From Parvibaculum sp. (GTDB lineage Bacteria; Pseudomonadota; Alphaproteobacteria; Parvibaculales; Parvibaculaceae), in NCBI GenBank assembly GCA_014359855.1, contig JACIYQ010000389.1, positions 1-6,218 on the forward strand: a stretch of DNA of 6,218 nucleotides, in the 5' to 3' direction. This document shows positions 1 to 6,218 of the stretch, piece by piece. The notes below the pieces were generated by a model. The model saw nothing but the letters and a program-made list of their open reading frames with translations. It was not told the DNA's origin and ran no database searches. Each line of letters opens with the position of its first letter. Positions within the stretch are counted from its first letter, which is position 1. Made by a program: the position numbers and the translations under genes.

Positions 1-1329
1 ACGCCCGGCGTCATGAAGATGCTCTGGCTCGCGCATGAGGATCACGGGCGCCTCGAATGGGCGGAGCTCTTCAAACCTGCAATCCGGCTTGCCGAGGAAG
101 GCTTTGCCGTGGCGCCCAAGCTCGCGCAGGCGATTGCGCGCGATCCCGTTCTCATGAAGATGCCGGTGGCACAGGATTATTTCTATCGCCTGGACGCGAG
201 CGGCGAGCGCATTCCCGCCGCGGAAGGCGATGTGCTGAAGAACCCGGCCTATGCGGCAACGCTGAAGCGCATCGCAAGCGAAGGCTGGCGGGGTTTCTAC
301 GAAGGGCCCGTCGCCGAGACGATCGTCGAGACGGTGCGGAACGCGCCCATGCGGCCGGGCACCTTGTCGCTCGAGGATTTCGCTTCCTACGAAGCGAAGA
401 AGCGCGACCCGATTTGCGCGCCCTATCGTCAGTATCGCGTCTGCACCATGCCGCCGCCCACATCGGGCGGGCTCACCGCCTTGCAGATTCTCGGCATTCT
501 GCAGAACTACGACCTCAAGGGCATGGGGCCGATGACGCTCACGTCGGTTCATTTCATTGCGGAGGCGGAGAAGCTCGCCTATGCGGATCGCGACAAATAT
601 ATCGGCGATCCGGACTTCGTGGATGTGCCGGTCGAGGCGATGCTCGACCCCGCCTATCTCGAGGCCCGCGCGAACGAGATCGACGCAAGCCTTTCGATGA
701 AGAAGGCGAAGGCGGGCGAACTCAAAGACCGGCGCGCGATGGACCGGGGCCTCAACCGCCCGGTCGACAAGCCCTCCACAAGCCATTTCAGCATTCTCGA
801 CGGCGACGGAAATGTCGTGTCGATGACGACGTCGGTCGAAGGGCCGTTCGGTTCGCACCTCATGGCCGCGGGCATGATGCTCAACAATCAACTTACCGAT
901 TTCTCCTTCGCGCCGGAGGAAGACGGGAAGCCCGTGGCGAACGCCGTTGCGCCGGGCAAGCGCCCGCGCTCTTCCATGACACCCGTCATCGTCTTCAATA
1001 AGGACGGAAACTTCCACGCCGCCATCGGCTCGCCCGGCGGCAGCCGCATCATCGGCTATGTGACGCAGACGCTGATCGCGATGATCGATTGGGACATGGA
1101 CATGACGGCGGCAATCGGCCTGCCGCGCTTCGTCGACCGGAACGGATCGCTCGAAATTGAGGAAGGCACCCCGCTCGAGCAGATGGCGCCGGAACTCGTC
1201 CAACTTGGGCACGAGGTTAAGGCGGTGCCGCTGATGAGCGGGCTGCACGGCATTCTCGTAACGCCTGAGGGGCTCGATGGCGGCGCCGACCCCCGGCGCG
1301 ACGGAAATGTGATTACCGGAGAACGCTAG
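1..1329 (+). CDS. ggt: Gamma-glutamyltransferase, 5'-truncated by the window edge
   Basis: This Ntn-hydrolase cleaves the gamma-glutamyl bond of glutathione and related compounds and transfers the glutamyl group to water or amino acids; family members are usually exported. The frame is already open at base 1, before the first Met (base 13). By comparison with E. coli Ggt about 150 N-terminal residues are missing, including the signal peptide if there is one. Numbering from Met13: MPPPTSGG lies near 144-151. TSHFS contains the expected autocleavage nucleophile Thr256 (codon 778-780), leaving a small subunit of 183 residues, close to the family norm. NNQLTDFS contains Asp296. PRSSM contains Ser320-Ser321. 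GSPGGSR (339-345) forms the oxyanion/glycine motif. Two departures from E. coli are visible: Glu276 sits where E. coli has Asn411, and the lid-loop segment after DFS is about five residues shorter. The stop TAG lies at 1327-1329, overlapping the stop of the convergent glk. The family is certain; substrate preference is not known. Confidence 0.95.
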   Translation, partial: TPGVMKMLWLAHEDHGRLEWAELFKPAIRLAEEGFAVAPKLAQAIARDPVLMKMPVAQDYFYRLDASGERIPAAEGDVLKNPAYAATLKRIASEGWRGFYEGPVAETIVETVRNAPMRPGTLSLEDFASYEAKKRDPICAPYRQYRVCTMPPPTSGGLTALQILGILQNYDLKGMGPMTLTSVHFIAEAEKLAYADRDKYIGDPDFVDVPVEAMLDPAYLEARANEIDASLSMKKAKAGELKDRRAMDRGLNRPVDKPSTSHFSILDGDGNVVSMTTSVEGPFGSHLMAAGMMLNNQLTDFSFAPEEDGKPVANAVAPGKRPRSSMTPVIVFNKDGNFHAAIGSPGGSRIIGYVTQTLIAMIDWDMDMTAAIGLPRFVDRNGSLEIEEGTPLEQMAPELVQLGHEVKAVPLMSGLHGILVTPEGLDGGADPRRDGNVITGER

Positions 1330-1334
1330 GCGTT
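1322..1334. repeat. Short inverted repeat centred on the shared ggt/glk stop codons
   Basis: AACGC (1322-1326), a TAG loop (1327-1329) and GCGTT (1330-1334) form a perfect 5-bp inverted repeat at the convergent gene ends. There is no real U-tract on either strand (only TTT after the right arm on +), so it is a weak candidate for a bidirectional terminator at best. It may be chance. Confidence 0.3.
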
Positions 1335-2327
1335 TCGCGCCGCACGGGCGAGACCGAGCAGTGCCGCGTCTTCGCGGCGGATCACGTGGACGGGGATGCG
1401 CGAGAGCCAGGCGTTGAAGCGGCCTTTTGCCTCGAAGCGCGCACGGAAAATGTCCTCGCTGAAGAGGCCGGGTCCGCCGGTGAGCCAGCCCGGCACAATG
1501 CCCCCGCCGATATAGATGCCGCCGCGCGCGCCGATGGTGAGCGCCAGATCTCCCGCGACGGCACCGAGCCAGCCGCAAAAGAGCTGCACCGTTTCCGAAG
1601 CGATGTCGCATGTGCCGCGCCGCGCGCGCTCGGCGATTCCAGACGGCGTGAGCGCGGGATCGGCCGCCTTGCCAGAGAGGGAGGCCAGCGCCCCATAAAG
1701 CGTGACGAGGCCGGGGCCCGAAAGCACCCGCTCCGCCGAGACATGACCGAAACGCGCGCGCAGATGCGCGATCACCGCCGCCTCACGATCGTTGCCCGCC
1801 GCAAGATCGACATGACCGCCTTCACCCGGCACGGCAATTTCACGGCCCGCATCGAAGACGAGCGAGGCGACACCGAGCCCCGTTCCGGCGCCGATCAGAC
1901 CGACCGGCTCTCCGGCGACAGGCATCCGCTCGAGTCCGACGGGCGAGAGTTCCGATGTCTTGAGACCCGGAATGGAGAGCGCCAGCGCAGCGAAATCATT
2001 CATCAGTTGCGGCCTCGCGGCCCCTGTCACCGCGCTCAGCGTACCGGCCGTCACATCCCACGGGCAATTCGTCATGGCGATATGCGTGCCGGTGCCCCTG
2101 CCTTCAACGGGGCCTGCCGCACAAGCCGCGACGCCCGTAATGCGCGGATGGCCCGCCTCGTCGAGGAAATATCCGAGCGCTGCTTCAAGAGCCGGAAAGT
2201 CCGCCGTCCGATAGATCGTGGGCGGCGCCACGCCGATGCGCCCGCCACTCTCCTTCGCCAGTGCAAAGCGCGCGTTCGTGCCACCGATATCTGCGACGAG
2301 AAGAGAGCCTTCGTCCGCCCCACCCAT
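1326..2327 (-). CDS. glk: Glucokinase (bacterial Glk family, ATP-dependent)
   Basis: The enzyme phosphorylates glucose to glucose-6-phosphate with ATP in the cytoplasm. It is 333 residues, against about 321 in E. coli Glk. Visible motifs in order: the N-terminal phosphate loop ADIGGTNARFAL (12-23); NCPWDV (87-92); MNDFAAL, with Asn110 and the probable catalytic base Asp111; GAGTGLG (146-152); EGGHVD, with Glu169 and His172; SAERVLSGPGL, with Glu199; and IGGGIVP near the C-terminus. These match the E. coli glucose contacts Asn99, Asp100, Glu157, His160 and Glu187 at a steady offset of 11-12. The pattern is that of the Glk family, not the ROK family. The ATG at 2325-2327 is chosen because no other start lies nearby and it places ADIGG at the usual depth. 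It starts only 5 nt after the otsA stop, so it is probably the last gene of the trehalose operon. There it would recapture glucose released by the GH15 hydrolase (inference). Confidence 0.95.
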   Translation of the reverse strand: MGGADEGSLLVADIGGTNARFALAKESGGRIGVAPPTIYRTADFPALEAALGYFLDEAGHPRITGVAACAAGPVEGRGTGTHIAMTNCPWDVTAGTLSAVTGAARPQLMNDFAALALSIPGLKTSELSPVGLERMPVAGEPVGLIGAGTGLGVASLVFDAGREIAVPGEGGHVDLAAGNDREAAVIAHLRARFGHVSAERVLSGPGLVTLYGALASLSGKAADPALTPSGIAERARRGTCDIASETVQLFCGWLGAVAGDLALTIGARGGIYIGGGIVPGWLTGGPGLFSEDIFRARFEAKGRFNAWLSRIPVHVIRREDAALLGLARAARNA

Positions 2328-2332
2328 TTTCG

Positions 2333-3739
2333 CTAGTTTCCCCCTGCTCCGGACCCTGCTGCACGCTCATGCGATACGCTCGATAGCGCTTCCAGGAATT
2401 CATCGCGCCAGTGCGCGACATCTTCCCTTTTGAGGCGCGCCATCAAAGCCTCGAAGCGCTCGCGTCTCTCCTGCAGGCTCATGTATCGCGCAATCTGCAA
2501 TGCATCCGCCACCCCCTTGATGTCATAGGGGTTCACGATGATCGCCTCCTGCATCTGATAGGACGCGCCCGCGAAACGCGAGAGGACGAGGACACCAGGA
2601 TCTTCTGGATCCTGCGCCGCGACATATTCCTTCGCAACGAGGTTCATGCCGTCGCGCAGTGGCGTGACGAGACCGATCTTGCTCGCGCGGTAGAGACCCG
2701 ACAGCGAGCGGCGAGCAACGGGCCTGTTCAGATAGCGTAGCGGCGTCCAGTCGAACTCGCCATAAGCTCCGTTGATGTGACCGGAAAGCCCATCGAGCTC
2801 CTCGCGCATCTCACGGTATTCCTGCACATCGCCGCGCGACGTCGCTGCGATCTGGAGATAGGAGACCTGACGCCGCGCCTCGGGATAATCCTCCAGCAGG
2901 CGCTCATAGGCGCGGAACCGTTCCGCGATGCCTTTCGTATAGTCGAGCCGGTCGACGCCGACGATCTGCGTACGGCCATTGAGAGAACTCGTCGCCTTGC
3001 CGTACTGCTTGCGCGCGTCCTTGTCGGTCGCAGCCATGCGCGCGAAGCCTTCCGTGTCGACGCCGATAGGAAAGGCCCGCACGGTGACGGTGCGGCCGAA
3101 GCAGTGCAGCTTGTCGCCTTCCGCCCGTCCCTGAGCTTCACGAACGACGTAGTCGCGGAAGCGCTCGCAGTCGCGCTCCGTCTGAAACCCGAGCACATCA
3201 TAAGCGAAGAGCCCGCGCACCATCGCATCGTGGTGAGGGAGCGCAGCCAGCACTTCGCGCGCGGGAAAGGGAATGTGCAGGAAGAAGCCGATCGGCTGTT
3301 CGGCGCCCATGTGACGCAGCTCATTGCCGAAAGCAAGAAAATGATAGTCGTGCACCCAGATCGTGTCGTCCGGCTTCAGCAGCGGATGAAGCACGCGCGC
3401 AAACTTCGCGTTGACGCGCCGGTAGCCCTCGTAATAGCGGCGATCGAAGGCTGTCAGATCGATGCGGTAGTGGAAGAGCGGCCAGAGACAGCGGTTGGCG
3501 AAGCCGTTGTAATATTCCTCGTGTTCCTCGGTGCTGAGGTCGACCGTCGCGAGCCTCAGACTTCCCACATCTTCGATCTTCGCGCGGTCCTGACCATGCT
3601 CGTCGACCTTGCCGCTCCATCCGTACCAGAGACCGCCGCTCGATTTCAGCGCATCGACAAGCGCCACGGCGAGGCCGCCTGCCCGCGCGGCATCCTTCAC
3701 GGGACCGACACGGTTGGAAACGACGACGAGACGGCTCAT
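2333..3739 (-). CDS. otsA: Alpha,alpha-trehalose-phosphate synthase (UDP-forming), GT20
   Basis: OtsA transfers glucose from UDP-glucose to glucose-6-phosphate, giving trehalose-6-phosphate, the first step of the OtsA-OtsB pathway in the cytoplasm. It is 468 residues (E. coli 474), a full-length GT20 domain. Visible motifs: VVVSNRV (5-11); GGLAVAL (21-27), the donor-side glycine loop; WVHDYH, with Asp131; FFLHIPFP; VDRLDYTKG, with Arg264 and Lys269 matching E. coli Arg262 and Lys267; and LRDGMNLVAKE, with Asp363 and Glu371 matching Asp361 and Glu369. All expected nucleotide-sugar contacts that I can place are intact. The C-terminal tail after about residue 455 is Ala/Gly/Ser-rich and looks unstructured. 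The ATG at 3737-3739 is chosen because MSRLVVVSNR is the normal family N-terminus, it is preceded by GGGAAGAG, and its ATG overlaps the GH15 stop as ATGA. The same frame stays open upstream to about 4342, but that stretch reads as antisense-frame noise over the GH15 gene. Confidence 0.97.
   Translation of the reverse strand: MSRLVVVSNRVGPVKDAARAGGLAVALVDALKSSGGLWYGWSGKVDEHGQDRAKIEDVGSLRLATVDLSTEEHEEYYNGFANRCLWPLFHYRIDLTAFDRRYYEGYRRVNAKFARVLHPLLKPDDTIWVHDYHFLAFGNELRHMGAEQPIGFFLHIPFPAREVLAALPHHDAMVRGLFAYDVLGFQTERDCERFRDYVVREAQGRAEGDKLHCFGRTVTVRAFPIGVDTEGFARMAATDKDARKQYGKATSSLNGRTQIVGVDRLDYTKGIAERFRAYERLLEDYPEARRQVSYLQIAATSRGDVQEYREMREELDGLSGHINGAYGEFDWTPLRYLNRPVARRSLSGLYRASKIGLVTPLRDGMNLVAKEYVAAQDPEDPGVLVLSRFAGASYQMQEAIIVNPYDIKGVADALQIARYMSLQERRERFEALMARLKREDVAHWRDEFLEALSSVSHERAAGSGAGGN
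2340..2345 (-). promoter_or_regulatory. Possible ribosome binding site of glk inside the otsA 3' end
   Basis: AGGGGG on the minus strand lies 12 nt upstream of the glk ATG, overlapping the last otsA codons. The spacing is longer than ideal, so glk may rely partly on ribosomes finishing otsA 5 nt upstream. Confidence 0.4.
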
Positions 3740-5532
3740 ATCTGCTCTTCCCACTTCCGGCTCAAGCGCATTGCCGCATTGATTATGCCTACAAGAGAAT
3801 AGGTCTGGGGAAAGTTCCCCCACAGCTCGCCCGTCGCCGGGTCGGTGTCTTCGGAGAGCAGGCCGAGACTGTTTCGGCAGGCGAGGATGGACTCGAAAAT
3901 GTCGCGTGCTTCGTCCGTTCGTCCGACGCGCGCGAGAGCATCGATATACCAGAACGTGCAGATGTTGAATGCGTTCCGCGGCATGCCGAAGTCGTCTTCC
4001 GTGGCGTACCGGAACATATGGTTCCCACGCAGGAGCGCTTTCTCGACCGCAGCGAGCGTCGACTGGAAACGTGGGTCGGAAGGCTTCAGGAAATTCACTT
4101 CCGTCATCAGCAGAAGCCCCGCGTCGAGGCCGGCGCCCTCGAAGCTCTCCGCGAAAGCGCCCATTTCCTCGCTCCATGCGTACTTGCAGATCGCCGCATG
4201 CACTTCGCCGGCGAGCCGGCGCCAGTGGCGCGAACGCTCCTGAAGGCCGAGTTGCTCCGCGATACGCGCGAGCCTGTCGCAGGCCGCCCAGCACATGAGG
4301 CTCGACGAGGTGTGGACATGCGCGCGCGTGCGCAGCTCCCACATGCCCGCGTCCGGCTGATTGTACATGGCATAGGCCCGCTCACCGACCTTCTCATAGC
4401 GTTCGAAATCCGCTTTTGACGGCTGCTGCAGCAGACGCTCGTCGAAGAAAGACTGCGCGGCGGCGAGGATCACGTTGCCATAGACGTCGTGCTGGAAATG
4501 CTCATAGGCCTGGTTGCCCCGGCGCACGGGGCCCATGCCGCGATATCCCTTCAGCGTATCGACCAGGGACTCCGTCAAATGCGTTTCCAGGCCGATGCCG
4601 TAGACGGGCTGCAGATGGCCGTCCCGCGCCGTTCCGACGATGTTGCCGAGATAGCGGAGATAATTCTCCATCGTCTCCACCTCTGCGAGCGAGTTGAGCG
4701 CTCGAACGACGAAGAAGGCATCGCGCAACCAGCAGAAGCGGTAATCCCAGTTGCGTTCCGTGTTCGCCGCTTCGGGGACGCTCGTCGTGAGCGCGGCGAC
4801 GATGGCGCCCGTTTCCTCGTAGCAGCACAGCTTCAACGTGATGGCGGCACGGATCACCGCCTGCTGCCATTCGAGCGGCAGCGCGAGGCGGCGAACCCAT
4901 TTCCGCCAATAATCCTCCGTCCGCTCCTCGAACTGGCGCGCTGTTTCCTCGATGCCCCAGATGAGGGTTTCGTCGGGACCAAGGATGAAGCTCAACGGAC
5001 TGGTGAGATTGAATACGGTCTCATCGAGAAGGTAAGTCACAGGCGCATTCGTGGTGAGCCGGAGGGCGAGACCGCTGCGAACATAACGGACGTGATTGCT
5101 GCCGCGCGTGACCGTCGGCTCCTCCGCGCCATAGTTGAAGCCGGGACGGATACGAACGCGGATGCGCGGCGTGCCTTGGACAGGCCGCACGCGGCGCACC
5201 ATCGTCATCGGCTGGAAAATCCGCTCGCGCTGGGTGAAGCGCGGCGCGAAATCGGTGATCTCTATCGTGTTGCCGTCGCGATCGGTCACTTCCGTAACGA
5301 GTATCGCGGTGTTGTGACGGTAGTACTGCCGGGTGGAGGTGGCGCCTTCCAGTTCTATGCCCCAGTAGCCGCGGGCGCCATCGCCCTCCTCTGCACCATT
5401 GCCGTTGAGCAGGCTGTAGAAGACCGGGTCGCCATCGAAACGGGGCAGGCAGCACCAGACGATGCGGGCCCATTTGTCGATCAGCGCGCCATAAGTGCCG
5501 TTTCCCACGACTCCAAGATCAAGCGACGACAA
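3736..5532 (-). CDS. Glycoside hydrolase family 15 protein, probable trehalase or glucoamylase-like enzyme
   Basis: This 598-residue protein has the size and layout of bacterial GH15 proteins. An N-terminal beta-rich domain (about 1-200) opens with SLDLGVVGNGTYGALID and CCLPRFDGDPVF, as in the trehalase-like N-terminal family. An (alpha/alpha)6-barrel domain follows (about 220-590). Barrel landmarks: NWDYRFCWLRDA with Asp271; GYRGMGPVRRGNQA; PDAGMWELR with Glu399, the probable general acid; and LLSEDTDP...GNFPQTYSLVGIINAA near the C-terminus, with Glu561 a candidate catalytic base (less certain). I see no signal peptide or membrane segment, so it is probably cytoplasmic. The start is TTG (5530-5532) behind the very strong GAGGAAGGAGG, 23 nt after the otsB stop; the next Met is more than 100 residues in, past conserved sequence. 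Its stop overlaps the otsA start. Lying between otsB and otsA and upstream of glk, it probably hydrolyses trehalose, as GH15 trehalases of mycobacteria do. A glucoamylase acting on alpha-glucans or a dextranase-like role cannot be excluded. Confidence 0.9.
   Translation of the reverse strand: MSSLDLGVVGNGTYGALIDKWARIVWCCLPRFDGDPVFYSLLNGNGAEEGDGARGYWGIELEGATSTRQYYRHNTAILVTEVTDRDGNTIEITDFAPRFTQRERIFQPMTMVRRVRPVQGTPRIRVRIRPGFNYGAEEPTVTRGSNHVRYVRSGLALRLTTNAPVTYLLDETVFNLTSPLSFILGPDETLIWGIEETARQFEERTEDYWRKWVRRLALPLEWQQAVIRAAITLKLCCYEETGAIVAALTTSVPEAANTERNWDYRFCWLRDAFFVVRALNSLAEVETMENYLRYLGNIVGTARDGHLQPVYGIGLETHLTESLVDTLKGYRGMGPVRRGNQAYEHFQHDVYGNVILAAAQSFFDERLLQQPSKADFERYEKVGERAYAMYNQPDAGMWELRTRAHVHTSSSLMCWAACDRLARIAEQLGLQERSRHWRRLAGEVHAAICKYAWSEEMGAFAESFEGAGLDAGLLLMTEVNFLKPSDPRFQSTLAAVEKALLRGNHMFRYATEDDFGMPRNAFNICTFWYIDALARVGRTDEARDIFESILACRNSLGLLSEDTDPATGELWGNFPQTYSLVGIINAAMRLSRKWEEQI
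3745..3752 (-). promoter_or_regulatory. Ribosome binding site of otsA inside the GH15 3' end
   Basis: GGGAAGAG on the minus strand lies 5 nt upstream of the otsA ATG (3737-3739), within the last codons of the GH15 gene. Together with the ATGA stop/start overlap it supports this otsA start and suggests translational coupling. Confidence 0.7.
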
Positions 5533-5536
5533 ACTT

Positions 5537-5547
5537 CCTCCTTCCTC
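5537..5547 (-). promoter_or_regulatory. Strong Shine-Dalgarno sequence of the GH15 gene, fixing a TTG start
   Basis: On the minus strand GAGGAAGGAGG ends 4 nt before TTG at 5530-5532. It contains AAGGAGG, a near-perfect match to the 16S rRNA 3' end. No ATG or GTG is correctly spaced from it, and the family N-terminus SLDLGVVGN begins right after the TTG. This decides the start. Confidence 0.85.
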
Positions 5548-5555
5548 AAGATATC

Positions 5556-6218
5556 TCAGCCATCGCCGCTCAACGACGAGGCCGTCTGTTTGAGCCAGGC
5601 CACGAAATCTTCGACGGAGGGCAGACGATGCGCGGCCTTCGTTTCTCCGTCACCGATCTTGATCGTAACGCCTTTGAGCGCATTGACGACCCCAAAGCCG
5701 TCCTCATCCGTGCGATCGTCGCCCGCGAAGACGGGTATGCGTCCCATAAAGGGGGGCAGGGACATGAGTTTTTCGATCGCATGCCCCTTGTCGATGTGAC
5801 CCGGCTTCACCTCAAGCACCATCTTGCCCTCCATGAGCGCCAGCCCCAAGGCCAAGGCAAGCGCTTCCTTCATCGCCTCCCTGCATTCCTCTTCGCGCTC
5901 CGGCGCACGCCTGTAATGGAGCGCAAGCGCGCCGGGTTTCACTTCAAGGATCAAGCGGGGATCGTCCTGCACGAGCGGTGCAAGCCTTGCCGCGATCTTG
6001 CCGATCTCGCCGGACTCATCCGGCAGGTGAGGTGCCATCCCCTGGCGTTCACGCAGTTCGAGCCCGTGCACACCAGCGCCCGGCAGCGTCAATCCCGTCA
6101 TTCTGTCGAGTTCACCGAGCGTCCGTCCTGAAATCAACGCCACCGCGCCGCCCAGGCTGTCCATGAGGCTCAGCAGGATTTCCGGAAGATCGGGATCGAT
6201 CCTGACGGCATCGGGCGT
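5556..6218 (-). CDS. otsB: Trehalose-6-phosphate phosphatase, 5'-truncated by the window edge
   Basis: OtsB is a HAD-superfamily, Mg-dependent phosphatase that converts trehalose-6-phosphate to trehalose, the second step after OtsA. About 220 C-terminal residues are visible (E. coli OtsB has 266). The frame is open to the right edge: upstream of the Met at 6162-6164 the codons read TPDAVRIDPDLPEILLSLMD. That matches the family segment that follows the nucleophile motif DxDGTL, so this Met is internal and the nucleophile lies just beyond the window. Visible motifs: VALISGRTLGELDRM (HAD motif II); LEVKPGALALHYRRAP in the cap domain; LEVKPGHIDKGHAIEKL, with the HAD motif III lysine; and GDDRTDEDGF (codons 5694-5723), the motif IV metal-binding acidic cluster. 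The C-terminal VEDFVAWLKQ helix is also typical. It appears to be the first gene seen of the operon otsB-GH15-otsA-glk. Confidence 0.96.
   Translation of the reverse strand, partial: TPDAVRIDPDLPEILLSLMDSLGGAVALISGRTLGELDRMTGLTLPGAGVHGLELRERQGMAPHLPDESGEIGKIAARLAPLVQDDPRLILEVKPGALALHYRRAPEREEECREAMKEALALALGLALMEGKMVLEVKPGHIDKGHAIEKLMSLPPFMGRIPVFAGDDRTDEDGFGVVNALKGVTIKIGDGETKAAHRLPSVEDFVAWLKQTASSLSGDG

Larger units (their letters stand above)
1326..6218 (-). other. Trehalose metabolism operon otsB-GH15-otsA-glk
   Basis: Four same-strand genes follow one another with junctions of 23 nt (otsB/GH15), a 4-nt ATGA overlap (GH15/otsA) and 5 nt (otsA/glk). None of these gaps has room for a promoter or terminator, so co-transcription is likely. 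The promoter is expected upstream of otsB, beyond base 6218. The functions form synthesis (OtsA, OtsB), probable cleavage (GH15) and glucose recapture (Glk). Spacing is seen directly; co-transcription and the cycle are inferred. Confidence 0.8.

Noticed and set aside
57..1001. A 314-codon plus-strand frame overlapping ggt
   Set aside because: Its translation is Arg/Gly/Ala-rich, out of frame with the clear gamma-glutamyltransferase, and without motifs.
1386..2336. A 316-codon plus-strand open frame antisense to glk
   Set aside because: Its translation is Arg/Asp/Glu-rich, as expected of a shadow frame, while the glk frame carries every family motif.
2777..3802. A 341-codon plus-strand open frame antisense to otsA
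   Set aside because: It is fully covered by otsA with all its GT20 motifs, and its translation shows no recognisable domain.
4489..5799. A 436-codon open frame on the plus strand, antisense to the GH15 gene and the otsB 3' end
   Set aside because: It runs across two solid minus-strand genes, its translation resembles no family I know, and long antisense frames are expected in GC-rich genes with biased third positions.
6162..6164. ATG as the otsB start
   Set aside because: The frame continues to the window edge with family-like sequence (TPDAVRIDPDL), and starting here would drop the HAD nucleophile motif.
1..6218. Mobile elements, CRISPR arrays, tRNA or rRNA genes, riboswitches
   Set aside because: Coding sequence fills almost every base, the largest gap is 23 nt, and I saw no direct repeats, transposase-like frames or clover-leaf structures.

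Overview
The window reads as ordinary chromosomal, GC-rich bacterial DNA, most likely from an alphaproteobacterium. The evidence is the strong G/C preference at third codon positions (which also opens long false antisense frames), the residue patterns of the proteins, and the compact otsB/GH15/otsA arrangement. A Hyphomicrobiales-like host such as a Parvibaculum relative is a guess from impression only. I see no insertion sequences, phage genes, tRNA, rRNA, CRISPR array or compositional break.

Layout. Bases 1-1329 (+) hold the 3' two-thirds or so of a gamma-glutamyltransferase gene whose start lies left of the window. It converges on a four-gene minus-strand operon that fills the rest. In transcription order, right to left, the operon is otsB (trehalose-6-phosphate phosphatase, 5' end cut by the right edge), a GH15 glucoamylase/trehalase-like hydrolase, otsA (trehalose-6-phosphate synthase) and glk (glucokinase). 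Junctions within the operon are 23 nt, a 4-nt ATGA overlap and 5 nt, so one transcript and coupled translation are likely. The promoter should lie upstream of otsB, outside the window. ggt and glk end tail to tail inside one CTAG, so no base is intergenic there.

How the genes fit together. OtsA joins glucose from UDP-glucose to glucose-6-phosphate to give trehalose-6-phosphate, and OtsB dephosphorylates it to trehalose. If the GH15 enzyme is a trehalase, which is inferred from context and its similarity to GH15 bacterial trehalases, it releases two glucose molecules. Glucokinase would then return these to glucose-6-phosphate. The operon would encode a complete trehalose synthesis and recycling loop, useful for osmotic or desiccation stress and for recovery. 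The ggt gene (glutathione/gamma-glutamyl metabolism) is probably an unrelated neighbour.

I did not find a previously undescribed system. The points most worth checking are the true substrate of the GH15 protein, its TTG start behind a very strong Shine-Dalgarno sequence, the shared CTAG stops, and active-site departures from E. coli Ggt in the GGT protein.
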